64,000 nucleotides of DNA from Hemileia vastatrix (taxonomy: Eukaryota > Basidiomycota > Pucciniomycetes > Pucciniales > Zaghouaniaceae): the NCBI GenBank assembly GCA_030280995.1, contig JASXTE010000016.1, positions 22,377,501-22,441,500 of the forward strand. Reading direction: 5' to 3'. Position numbers and translations under genes: made by a program. The notes under the pieces are model-generated. The model saw nothing but the letters and a program-made list of their open reading frames with translations, did no database searches and was not told where the DNA came from. Positions 54,062 through 64,000 of the stretch are shown here, piece after piece. Position 1 is the first letter of the stretch. Every line of letters begins with the position of its first letter.

Positions 54062-54345
54062 TTGTTTTTTTTTATTTTTATTTTATTTTTATTTTTATTT
54101 TTATTTTTATTTTTATTTTTATTTTTATTTTTATTTTTATTTTTATTTTTATTTTTATTTTTATTTTTATTTTTATTTTTATTTTTATTTTTATTTTTAT
54201 TTTTATTTTTATTTTTATTTTTATTTTTATTTTTATTTTTATTTTTATTTTTATTTTTATTTTTATTTTTATTTTTATTTTTATTTTTATTTTTATTTTT
54301 ATTTTTATTTTTATTTTTATTTTTATTTTTATTTTTATATTTATT
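54062..54345. repeat. Hexanucleotide microsatellite (ATTTTT)n, about 280 bp
   Basis: About 45 nearly perfect copies of ATTTTT. The open frames on both strands here (F/L alternating and I/K alternating) are artefacts. Confidence 0.97.
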
Positions 54346-55161
54346 GAAATTACTAACATACTAAAAAAAACGTGAAAATAAATAGAAAAAATTACCCCAA
54401 AAATAAGAGAGCTGAAAAATTAAAATGAAATCAATAACAATAATAAAATGAGATAAATTATAATTACAAATGGTATCCCCCAGCCAATTGATGAGCTGAT
54501 CCCCTAATACCTTACCCACATTCAAGTGCACCTTGATGTGGATACACCTTTAAATAATTTTTAAATAAATTGAGATAAAAAAATAAATTAAGAAAAATAA
54601 TATATATAAAGAAAATATGAAATAAATAGAAATCAAAGAAAATAATGAAAAAATGAGATAGAGATAAAAAAAAGCATTGCCCAGCCAATTGATGAGCTTT
54701 TCCCCACCAATGCTTGCCCACATCCAGGTGAGCCTGATGTGGTGAAACCATATGATATAATTTTGTGATTTTTCCCTCTTTATATTCTAATAACCCCCAT
54801 AAAAAAGTTAAAAGAAAAAAAGAGAAAAAAAGGAAAATAATCTAAAACTATCATCAAACACAACCATAGACACAAAAGTTAAAGAAAAGAAAAAGACAAA
54901 GTCCGGCTCCATAGAAAGTCCAATCCAAGAAAATGATCACTGGGTGGGCTCCCTCCAATAAGTAAAAATGATGGGAGACCACCAGTGATCCACCACCAAA
55001 TCCAAAGAAGCCAGTCTTGAACCAGTAAGCCAGTTTAAATTCATAGTGGACTTGAAACCTGAATAACAAAAGCCAGAACTAAGATTCAACTAAAAATAAA
55101 AAACTTGATACAGACCTTTTGGGGTAACTGTTTTACAGAGCAGCTAGCTCATCAGTTACCC
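54346..55161 (+). repeat. Structured 3' region of family X copy 5
   Basis: No gene. Two repeats of a two-hairpin module: 54,473-54,541 (outer pair GGTAT/ATACC, inner CCACAT-CAAG...CTTG-ATGTGG) and 54,673-54,742 (AGCATTG/CAATGCT, then CCACAT-CAGG...CCTG-ATGTGG). Next a GATCACTGG...CCAGTGATC hairpin (54,935-54,990), a weak TAGTC-type motif near 55,030, and GGGGTAACTG...CAGTTACCC (55,121-55,161), cut by the G2 insertion. The same blocks occur at 37,205-37,470. Confidence 0.7.
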
Positions 55162-55961
55162 TGTCAGCCAGGCTGCTAGACTTACCCAGGAAAATTATTA
55201 ATTATTTACTGGATGAAGCCATGCCTTATTATTATAATTATTTAATTATAAATTAATTACATTAAAATTACCTATAATAAATTAACTGATTACAGAATGG
55301 TAAAATTAATGAATAATTAAACTTAAATATAAAATTGTCCCTTATATTTTTATTATCTAACACCGTGCTCATTGACAGGTTGAAAGAAATAAAAATTTAT
55401 ATTAAAAAATAAAAATAAAATTCAAATAAAATTTTATTATTCAAATAAAAATAAAAATATACAAAAAATTCAAATTTCTTATTTAGAATTGACCTTTACA
55501 GTGAATATTAAATAAATTAATGTTTTTCTGACATACTATGTAAATACATCTTTATGATGCCTTCTTTTTAGAACAAATTTATTATTTGAAAATACTCCTT
55601 CTAGAATATTATTTTTCTCTCTCTCTCATACTCCTGTTTTTAGAATTTTATTGTTGTGCTTTGTCTCTCCTTTGCCTATATAAGGCCTCTCTTTTGGTTG
55701 TTTTTCATTCATTCCATCACTTACTTATTTATTATAATTATTTAAAATACATTTATTACTATCTATTATTGCCTTAGTATTTACATCCCCGTAATTCTAA
55801 AACATTAATTATAATAAAAATTTAAATCTTTACCTCTGTCTATTGAGTAAACATTCTATAAGATAAGAAAATATGTAACCCAGTTTTAATCACATAAAAT
55901 TTGTTGTTACTTCCATTGGACCTCCTTGAAAAACCTTCTAGACTTGAAAGACCCCTTGACA
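55162..55961 (+). repeat. 5' LTR of G2 (800 bp)
   Basis: TGTCAGCCAGGCTGCTAG...ACCCCTTGACA. TATA-like CTATATAAGGCC lies near 55,678, as in the other copies. The sequence behind it, ACTGAGGCCCTTTCC, is the probable primer-binding region. Confidence 0.93.
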
Positions 55962-56923
55962 ACTGAGGCCCTTTCCAAATAATCAACGGCACATTGATAT
56001 CTTGAAGCCGGCAACCAAGGGACCATCAATGACAAAATGCCGATAGGACAAGTATATGACAAAGACGACAAACGTCATCAACCACGAGACTTAATTTTTT
56101 TGCTGCGACCAGGAATCAATCTGCACTCCAAAACTTAGGTTCATATATTGACTATAGTCACATATATTTGTGGTAATTATATTGATTACTATTTGTGGGT
56201 CACTTTTCACTTTTCATACTCTATGTATTTCCTTTTACTCAAGCACTCTGTAAGTGGAATTAATTTGCTCATTTTACAGGGGCAAGTGTCTGGTAATTTC
56301 GAATTTTTTTATTTTTTTTTAGTTGACAAAGATAGAACTATAGAGTTCTTAGTCCTAGAAGTAATATAAATTATTTTATTATTTTTTTTTCAGTTGACTT
56401 TGTCCTGATAAATTTAAATAATATTGTTGTTCCAGTTGACAAATTGTCCTGACAATAAAAAAATTGAAAAAAATAAAATTAAATTATATTAAAATTATTT
56501 CAGTTGACATCAAGTCCTGGTAATTAAATATTATTTCAGTTGATTTTAATCCTGATAATTATCAAAAATTAATTTATTGGTTAAAAAATAAATTTTGTTT
56601 CTTCAATTGATTTCTTTTAATCCTGGTTATAAAATTATTTTAAATTAATAAAAATTGTGCTTATTATTTGAGTTGATTTTAATCCTGATAATTATCAAAA
56701 ATTAAGTTATTGGTTAAAAAATAAATTTTGTTTCTTCAGTTGATTTCTTTTAATCCTGGTTATATAATTACTTTTAATTTAATAAAAAATTTTGATTATT
56801 ATTTCAGTTGATTTTTCCTGAAGATTTTTAAATTTTTATTTTTCTTATTTTTCTTTTAAAAAAACAAAAATAAAACTAATACGTCTTTATATTTCCTTTT
56901 CTCAGGTTAAGTTAAATTTAAAA
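55962..56923 (+). other. Leader of G2 with CAGTTGA...TCCTG array and 133-bp tandem duplication
   Basis: From 56,390 to 56,825 CAGTTGA-type text followed by TCCTGA or TCCTGG occurs about eight times. A 133-bp unit starting TTGATTTTAATCCTGATAAT is present at 56,540 and 56,673, with a shortened third start at about 56,808. Confidence 0.75.
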
Positions 56924-59195
56924 ATGACTGATCAAGGTGTTTCTGCTACCCATGAAGAGGAATTGGATCTGATTGATTATGATGAAGCTACTTCTGTAAG
57001 TTCTCCCTTGACTACAAAATTGGCTCAAATTAATAAATTATTGGACAAATCAGGATGTGGAAAAGGAGGAAGTAGAAATACTAGTGGATACAAATGCTCA
57101 CAAACAAAAGCCTTCCATCAACCCCCTAGAAGGACTTCCCAAAGGCTTCAAAATAAAAAAATGCCTTTACCTCAGCAATTAAAGAATCTCTCCACCCACA
57201 TAAAGGAACTGAGGACAGAGAACTTAATATTGAGAGCAAGAAAAGACTTACTAGAAGAAAAGGTAAGAAAAATGTATGCCTTTCTTCAAGAGAAGAGGAG
57301 ACCTCCCCCCAGGGATATTCCACAATTGGCTCCCCAGCAACCAGAAAAGGTGGAAGTATCAAAGTGGCAGTGGGATTGGTTAAACACCCAGTAGGATTAC
57401 CTTTCTCAAAATCAGCAGCCTCAAATACCTCAGGCACGTCCGTCAAGACCCTGTCAATTCAACCCAACACATACTCACCCTTATCAAGGAGGCAGAAAAA
57501 GAAAAAAAAATATTCAGATCTTGCCCAAGCCTTGGTAAGTCCCTCGATTGAATCTCATGTACCATTTCTTTTTACTGACCCAGTTCCTTCAGGTGATTCT
57601 GGAAGAGGGGATGACACTATGAGACCAGTAGAGGTTGAAAATAGTAGAAAAATCACTCAATTTTCTAATGTATTTAATCCTTTAGCTTTAATTGCTACTT
57701 CAATGATAAATCCTGATATGGGTATTATTGATGAAAAACTTGATCCTGAGTTTTATGAGAATCTGGAAAGTTAATCTGTTTCTTTATTGAGAAACACTCC
57801 AGATGTAGCAAAAATTAATGATGAATATTTGAGAGATATTATTGCTAAACAAAATCATATCATGAAAAACATGCAATTAACTCAGAAATATAATAGTTTT
57901 ATAACTGAACAGAATTATCAAGCATTAAGTAGTGAGTTACAGAGATTTACTGTTGATTTGTTTCATTACAAAGCAACTCATGAAAAGAAAGTTTCTTTAT
58001 GGAAAAATATCAAAAATGATTTGTCTAAATTAAAAGATACTGTGTCTGCCTGTTTTCAGGAGCTAGAGGTAGATAAGTTGAACCTGAAACGTTGAGTGAT
58101 CATTATCCATATTTTCAAAATAAAAGCCAGTTATCTTTTGAAACAGTCAATGAGAGTTTATCTAGTCTTCCAAGGGTGAAAACCAGACTAACAACCATTG
58201 AAGGAAAATTGAATTCATTGTTTAATGATCAAAAATATTCTGAAATTTCTTTGAAGGAAAATATGGTACAGGATGCTCCAAGTTTACCTGTTGCTAGTTT
58301 GTCTAAAGTAAAATTGGATTCAGAAATTCCTGTTGATACCACTGAGTTTCCATCAAAAATTGATGATGCACAAGGATCTTCAACAGAAGGATTAAACAAT
58401 GAGATTACTGCACAGTTGGAGAAGTTATAGCTGCTTCTTACTCAGAAACAAGCTAATACTAAGGAGACTCCTTCAAATAAAAAGAATTGGCCAAAACTTG
58501 ACCAGTATCCAACATTTGATGGTGATTCTTCTTCTGATTGGAAGCAATTCATTTGCAGAATTGATAACTTAAAAGATTCTTGCAAACTTCCAGATGATGA
58601 AATTTTATCTAAGTTAGTTTCTATGTTTACCAATGTAGCCCTAATGTGGTATGAATCTGTTCTCTTGGATAAGAATGACTACTCATGGGAAGATTGGAAA
58701 AACTTAATAAAAGCACAATTTGGTGGCTCCAAGTTTAGAATGGCTCAACAAAGGTAGTATGAGGAAGCTTGATATAGCTCTTATACTGATAAACCTATTG
58801 AGTTCTTAATGAAATTTGTAAAAATCTTGAGGTCAATGGACCCAAATATGGAGTTTGAGTTATTGAAGGACAGGATCCTTTATAAATTACCAATGTCTTT
58901 TAGAGACTTGATAGTGGATAGGACTGAGTTCTCCAGAGAACCTTCTTCTTTCATTGATACTTGTAATGAGATCCTTCTAAACAACAAGTATGATGCCAGA
59001 AGATTCATTCCTAGAACCCCTTTGGAGAAACCCTCCACTTACCATTAGAAACCTCTGGAAAAGGTTGGTAAACCTTCTGCCCCTGTTGCACCTAAAAAGT
59101 ATGCAACAAAAACTTGTTTCAAGTGCAACAAGCCTTGGCAAAAAGGCCATGTTTGTGACAAGAATATAAATATTGTTGAACAAACTGATGAGCAT
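56924..59195 (+). pseudogene. gag: Gag of G2, degenerate
   Basis: Starts MTDQGVSATHEEELDLIDYD. Then a basic linker, coiled-coil LSTHIKELRTENLILRARK (about 57,191), QLAPQQPEKVEVSKWQWDWL, a stop, and long helical regions (INDEYLRDIIAKQNHIMKN near 57,816). The core gag domain has WPKLDQYPTFDG (about 58,490) and WEDWKNLIKAQFGGSKFR (about 58,688). A zinc knuckle CFKCNKPWQKGHVC (about 59,117-59,158) is intact in the Cys/His positions. Stops and small shifts near 57,392, 57,772, 58,094, 58,428, 58,758 and 59,046 break it into pieces. Confidence 0.9.
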
Positions 59196-62100
59196 GCTGA
59201 TGACACAATATCACTGGATGATACTTCAAGTGATTGTTCCAGCAGTATTTCATATGAATCTCAACAAGAAATCTTGATGCTGGAAGAAGATATTCATTAT
59301 TTAAATACTATTGATATTGATAATAATGATTTATCTACAGTTGAGGATGCTAAGATCATAAGGAACATTGAGGATAGCTCAATTGTTATTGCCCCTCTCA
59401 AAGCACAAGTCTTGATCAATGGAACCAGCATTGAAGTTGTTCTGGATTCTGGAGCTGGAGGAGGTGTAGTATCTGAAAAAGCACTTGCTTCAGTGTATCA
59501 AGACTATAAATCAAAACTTATGCCTATCATTTCTGAATATTGGAGAGTTTATGGCTCTGTTTTGTCCCCCATTGGTAAATACAAAGCCACAGTGTTTTTT
59601 AAATATAACTATGGCTTTGTAAGAGCTATTTGTGATTTTGTTGTCATGAAAAATGTTAACTTAAGTAGTTGGTTTATTATAGGAAATGACATTTTAAACA
59701 AATATGGCATAAAATTAGATCCTTCAAACAAATTCTTCACAATGGGGATGAATGGGAAGAGAAAATTTAAGATTTACTCCACCAAAAAAATTTTAAAACC
59801 TGAATTGAACACATGTTTCTGTGGTTCAATATAAAGGAAGATTTACAAAAGAAATGCATGCCCTTATGTCTTAAATTGACAATGATTCTTTTGGAGAACA
59901 ACTTTTTTGTGAGGATAAAGATTCCATCATTAAATTGATAAAATCTTTTCCTATGGCCTTTGCTCATGGGTCACATGAACTAGGATTAGTAAAGAAAGAA
60001 ATGAAACTTTCATTATCTTGTACATTAGCTGACATACCACCTAGTTTGAAGAAGAAGCCTTATCCTGCTTCTCCCACAAAGAGAAAAGATATTGAGGATA
60101 ATATCTCATCCCTTTTTAAAATGAATATTATTTAAAAGGTAGTTGAGACACCTGAAGATTGTTTTATCTCACCTGCTCTAATTTGTTATGAGAAAGATAA
60201 ATCCAGTTTATGTGGTGATTATAGAGCATTAAATTCTTATACTCTTGATGATATCTATCCTTTACCTATAATTAGCTCTATACATTCTATCTTACAAGGT
60301 GCTAAATATATCAGCTGTCTGGATGGTAACAAGGGATATCACCAGGTACCTGTTAAGAAGAATTCCCAGAATTTTCTGATGATTGCTACTCATATGGGTA
60401 TTTATGAGTATGTTAGGATGCCATTTGGCCCTAAAAATGCCCCTTCATTTTTCAAAAATTTATGGATAACACATTCCATCAGGAGATAATTGAAGGATGG
60501 CTGATGGTTTATATTGATGATATAATTATATTCTAAAAAACATTTGAGGACCATCTTAACCACCTTTGTAAAGTGTTCCACAAAATGGATGAAATAAATA
60601 TGACACTTGCTTTGAAGAAATTTATATTTAGTTTTCATTCCTTAAAAGTGCTTGTTCATGCTGTTTCAGGGTTACAGATATGTGTTGACCAAAACAAAGT
60701 GGCAGCCATACAACAGGTGAAAGCTCTTACCACAGTTAGAGAGCTACATATTTGTTTGGGAATGTGTGGATACTATAGATAGTATATTATTAATTATTAA
60801 ATTATAGCATTACCCCTTACACAACTGACTAGAAAGGATGTTGCTTTTTTCTGTAGTAGTGAAAGTCAGAGAGTCTTTGACACTATGAAACACTTTTTGA
60901 TGTCAGCACCAATTCTTGATTTACCTGACTTTAATCAACCATTAGTTTTGTACACTAATGCCAGTTTTATTGGTCTTGGTGCTTCTCTCCATCAAAAACA
61001 AGTGATGAATGATAAAGTATCAGAAGTAGTAATTTGTTATATTTCAAGAACCTTGAGAAATAGTGAATTGAAATATCGTGCCACTCAGCTTGAATTTTTA
61101 GCTGTAGTGTGGGCTTTAGAAAAGTTACATCATTACGTAGATGACCAGAAATTTAAACTTGTCACTGACTGCAGTGCAGTTAAATCCCTTTTAAACTTAA
61201 AAATACTTAACAGATATATGTTCAGATGGAAGTTAGCTGTTCAGGAATACAGAGGTAGAATGACAATTATTCATAGGGCTAGTATTGTTCACTCAAATGT
61301 GGATATTTTATCAAGGTTAACTTTACCAAATGATGACTCTAATCCTGCTTATGATCCTGAGGATGAAATTATTCATATTCATGGGATATATGTGGTTGAT
61401 ATGGAGGAAGAGCTATTACAGCTTATTCTGGATTCACATGATATGGACACTGACTTAAAAAAGTTATGCACCATATTAAATGATCCAAAGAATGCTTCAA
61501 TGCAAGCATTAATTAAAACACTTCCAACAAAGTACCAGAAGGCTTTGGAAAAAGGTAAATTTTCAATTGATGAAGGGTATCTATATTATATAAGAAAGTT
61601 GAGTAATGTCATTTTTATTCCTCTTCTATGAAAGAAATAATCTTGAAAATTAGTCATTATGACATATTAGCTGGACATTTTTATCTTTAAAAAACAATGA
61701 TCAGAATTAAAAACATAGCTTGGTGGGTTAATATGTCTGAAGACACCAAATTATATGTTCAATCTTGTGATTCTTGCCAAAAATCAAAAAGATTGACTGG
61801 TAAGATAGCTGTATTAATGCAACATATTGAACCTCCTGATTCACCATGGCAGATAATAAACATGGATTTTGCAACAGGATTACCCATTTCTGGAAAAGAC
61901 AGTTATAACTCTTGTTGGGTTATTGTGGACAGATTCACAAAAATGTGTAAGTTTATCCCTACTCACAAGGATGTTTCCACTAAAGAATTGGCTCTCTTAT
62001 GGTGGCCTCATATGTTTAATACTTCTGGTTTTCCTAAGGCCATAATTTCTGACAGAGATCCTAAATTTACTTCTGAATTTTGGATGTCTCTGATGGATGT

Positions 62101-62949
62101 TTGTATCTGTGATCTGAAACTTTCTACTGCCCATCACCCTCAGACTGATGGATTAGCTGAAAGAATGATTCAGAATTTAGAGGACATGATAAGAAGGTAT
62201 TGTGCCTTTGTCCTTGAGTATAAAGAAAATTACAGATTCACTCATGATTGGGTTACCTTACTGCCTGGGTTGGAATTTGCTTATAATAGCACTGTTCATT
62301 CTGTTACTCAAAGAAAGCCTTTTGAGCTCTGGCTTGGATTTGTTCCAAATACTCCTGCCCAAATTTTCAATAATAAAATACCTAAATTGTATTTACATCC
62401 TGGTGTAAAACCTTTTCTTCAAATGCAAAAACTTTGCAGAAGTCATGCTCAAAAATGTATTGAAAAATTCTTTTAATACGAAAAGAAGAGATGGGACAAA
62501 TTCCATAAAGAATACACTTTTAAAAAGGGTGATGAGGTGTTGATTTATACAGTCTACTTCAATTTAAAAGGTAATAAAAAATTGAAAGACCCATTTGTTG
62601 GTCCATTTTTTTTCAGAAGAATGGTTGGTGATAATGCAGTTGAAGTTATTTTGTATTCTTGATATGAAAGAAAACATCCTGTTTTTCCAATATCTCTTTT
62701 TAAACCTTACACATCCAATAGTGATTTATTTCAAAAAAGGAGGGGAAGACCAAAAAAGACCCCTAAGGAAATCACTGAGACAGCAGAAATTAATAAGATT
62801 CTAAATGACTGTATAGTTACAGCTGAAAAAGGTACAGAATACTTATTGAGATTCAAGAATAAATCTTCTGAATATGATTCTTGGATACCTGGGAAGGAGA
62901 TATCTAATCTTCCTACTCTGCTAAAGAAATATAAAAAGAAAAAATTATA
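59196..62949 (+). pseudogene. pol: Pol polyprotein of G2, degenerate
   Basis: Protease with VVLDSGAGGGVVSEKAL (about 59,434); RT with YISCLDGNKGYHQVPVKK (about 60,306), MPFGPKNAPS and active-site YIDDIII (about 60,509, in a short frame); RNase H with VLYTNASFIGLGASL (about 60,946), where the first catalytic aspartate is N, and TQLEFLAVVWALEKLH; integrase with WWVNMSEDTKLYVQSCDSC (about 61,720), core IINMDFATGLP (about 61,855), IVDRFTKM, IISDRDPKFTSEFW (about 62,044), HHPQTDGLAERMIQNLEDM; and a chromodomain YLLRFKNKSSEYDSWIPG (about 62,841-62,894). Frameshifts occur near 60,455, 60,785, 61,630 and 62,475. Confidence 0.92.
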
Positions 62950-62983
62950 GCATTTTTTTTGATTGTTTTTTAGAGTGAGGGAG

Positions 62984-63253
62984 TGTCAGCCAGGCTGCTA
63001 GACTTACCCAGGAAAATAATTAATTATTTACTGGATGAAGCCACGCCTTTTTATTTTAATTATTTCATTATAAATTAATTAAATTAAAATTACCTATAAT
63101 AAATTAACTAATTACAGAATGGTAAAATTAATGAATAATTTAAATCAAATATAAAATTGTCCCTCATATTTTTATTCTCTAACACCATGCTCATTGACAG
63201 GCTGAAAGAAATAAAAATTTATCTTAAAAAATAGAATTTTAATATTCAAATAA
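62984..63253 (+). repeat. 3' LTR of G2, 5' part only
   Basis: TGTCAGCCAGGCTGCTAGAC after the purine tract GAGTGAGGGAG. Homology to the 5' LTR stops at about 63,253, where a TIR element begins. Confidence 0.9.
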
Positions 63254-63255
63254 AA

Positions 63256-64000
63256 ATAAATAGGGGGTATCAATGTTGACTGATCCGTAATTAAATTAAT
63301 TGCGGAAAATAATCTGCATACCCCAATTATCTTCTGCAATTATTTTTGCTAATAATTTGGTTATTAGACACTTTACATTTCAATGTTTGCCTCTTATCTG
63401 ACATTTTTTTACTCAATTTTTCATAACCACATCCTGACCTACTTTCTGCCATAACCACATCTTGGACTACTCTCTGTATATGGCTTCTACCTTGCTGCAC
63501 ACTAACATTCTCATCCCATCTTGTCCATTCTATCCGCTCAGAACCCCTCACCATCTCATCTGCTTGTTTCTGCTCCTTTTCATCTTTATATATATTTTAA
63601 CATGCCTTGTCGTCCTAGATCTTCTCAAAGGCAGCCATCACCCAGTTGTTCTTCAAATCCCACTACTCCCTCTTTCCCCCGCTCAGCTGAGTTATCTAAG
63701 ACCGTTCAATTAAAAAAAGATTATCATCTCATTCTTATCAACTGGCTGAAAACCAAATCTAACTATGATTCTTGTTTTGGTACTGAGTATTCAACAAAAG
63801 TAGGACGTCCTGCAGCAACAAAAGTTAATGGCTACCTTTAAATGGAAAACGAATTACAGAATAAGACCAAGGGAAGGATTGATCTTTTGCCTAAACTGAT
63901 GTCTGAACGCTTCAAGCATTACTGAGCCAAATACAAGAAGGCAAAGGCTCTTTCATCTTCCACTGGTTTTGGGGTTACTGAAATTGATATAACTAAGGGT
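63256..64000 (+). mobile_element. TA-flanked TIR element, left end and start of gene
   Basis: After TA (63,254-63,255), GGGGGTATCAATGTTGACTG and about 100 more bases match 41,232-41,345. The element interrupts the 3' LTR of G2 and runs past the window end, so only its left end is visible. Confidence 0.7.
63602..64000 (+). pseudogene. SANT/Myb-like transposon-associated gene, 5' part
   Basis: Starts MPCRPRSSQRQPSPSCSS at 63,602. A basic Ser/Pro-rich lead is followed by LILINWLKTKSNYDSCFG, then GRPAATKVNGYL, a TAA (63,839), MENELQNKTKG, ERFKHY, a TGA (63,922) and AKYKKAKALSSSTGFGVTE. The pattern with W..., CFG, GRP.TK..GY, ER...Y, KYKKA and STGFGVTE is typical of large rust families whose N-terminal domain looks Myb/SANT-like and accompanies transposons. 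Two stops show decay. The rest is outside the window. The family assignment is from memory. Confidence 0.5.

Larger units (their letters stand above)
55162..63253 (+). mobile_element. Ty3/gypsy chromodomain retrotransposon G2
   Basis: 5' LTR 55,162-55,961 (800 bp), leader, gag from 56,924, pol to 62,949 and the start of a 3' LTR at 62,984. The 3' LTR is interrupted near 63,254 by a TA-flanked TIR element, so the outer end is not in the window. Same family as G1; the presumed target duplication TACCC (55,157-55,161) cannot be checked. Confidence 0.9.

Noticed and set aside
54062..54364. Long open frames of alternating F/L and I/K
   Set aside because: Direct translation of the (ATTTTT)n microsatellite in both strands; not a gene.

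Overview
This window looks like a gene-poor, AT-rich, transposon-dense stretch of a basidiomycete genome, most probably a rust fungus (Pucciniales). The reasons are nested chromodomain Ty3/gypsy elements, a Tet/JBP-like 2OG-Fe(II) dioxygenase relic of the kind expanded in rusts, short fungal introns of about 48-80 bp, and decayed Harbinger-, SNF2- and SANT-like genes. The species call is inference. No intact host gene, rRNA, convincing tRNA or CRISPR array was seen, and almost every coding region carries stops or frameshifts.

Layout. 1-5.3 kb: a truncated LTR, a Harbinger transposase relic, a solo LTR-like copy of a family I call X, a C-rich to G-rich strand switch, and the dioxygenase relic. 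5.3-7.7 kb: X copy 2. It is cut at 7,687 by the 1,176-bp 5' LTR of a Ty3/gypsy element (G0), of which only LTR, leader and gag remain (to about 11.7 kb). 11.8-38.35 kb: a large inverted duplication. Its left arm (11.8-16.35) and right arm (30.54-38.35) carry the same dead gene Y and the same W segment. Between the arms lies an SNF2/RAD5-like helicase gene, split by the gypsy element G1 (19,024-28,970, minus). G1 itself holds a CACTA MITE and a solo LTR. The right arm is further interrupted by a solo gypsy LTR and by X copy 3. 38.35-41.2 kb: mostly low-complexity DNA with CACTA remnants. 41.35-55.16 kb: X copy 4/5, one element into which the gypsy element G3 (43,622-52,166, target duplication ATCAG) inserted. 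55.16-63.25 kb: gypsy element G2 (same family as G1), inserted in the 3' part of X. 63.25 kb to the end: a TA-flanked TIR element with a SANT/Myb-like decayed gene.

Mobile families. (1) G1/G2, about 800-bp LTRs, gag-PR-RT-RNaseH-IN-chromodomain, with a leader full of CAGTTGA...TCCTG motifs; a related element G0 has different 1,176-bp LTRs. (2) G3, an unrelated chromovirus with about 805-bp LTRs and a spliced antisense gene between pol and the 3' LTR. (3) A CACTA-type MITE of about 260 bp with 3-bp target duplications, an 18-bp perfect palindrome near each end and 11-bp tandem repeats. (4) Two TA-flanked TIR families starting GGGGGTATCA. (5) Family X, LTR-like ends TGTGG...CCACA, no polymerase, two spliced genes for proteins with a C-x2-C-x6-C half-cluster, and several structured DNA/RNA modules, among them an array of small stem-loops built on TATAGTCTTGGGGGACT.

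The best candidate for something undescribed is family X: repeated covarying hairpins, conserved introns and cysteine half-cluster proteins in an element without recognisable replication genes. The antisense spliced gene of G3 is second; it carries the same kind of cysteine half-cluster.
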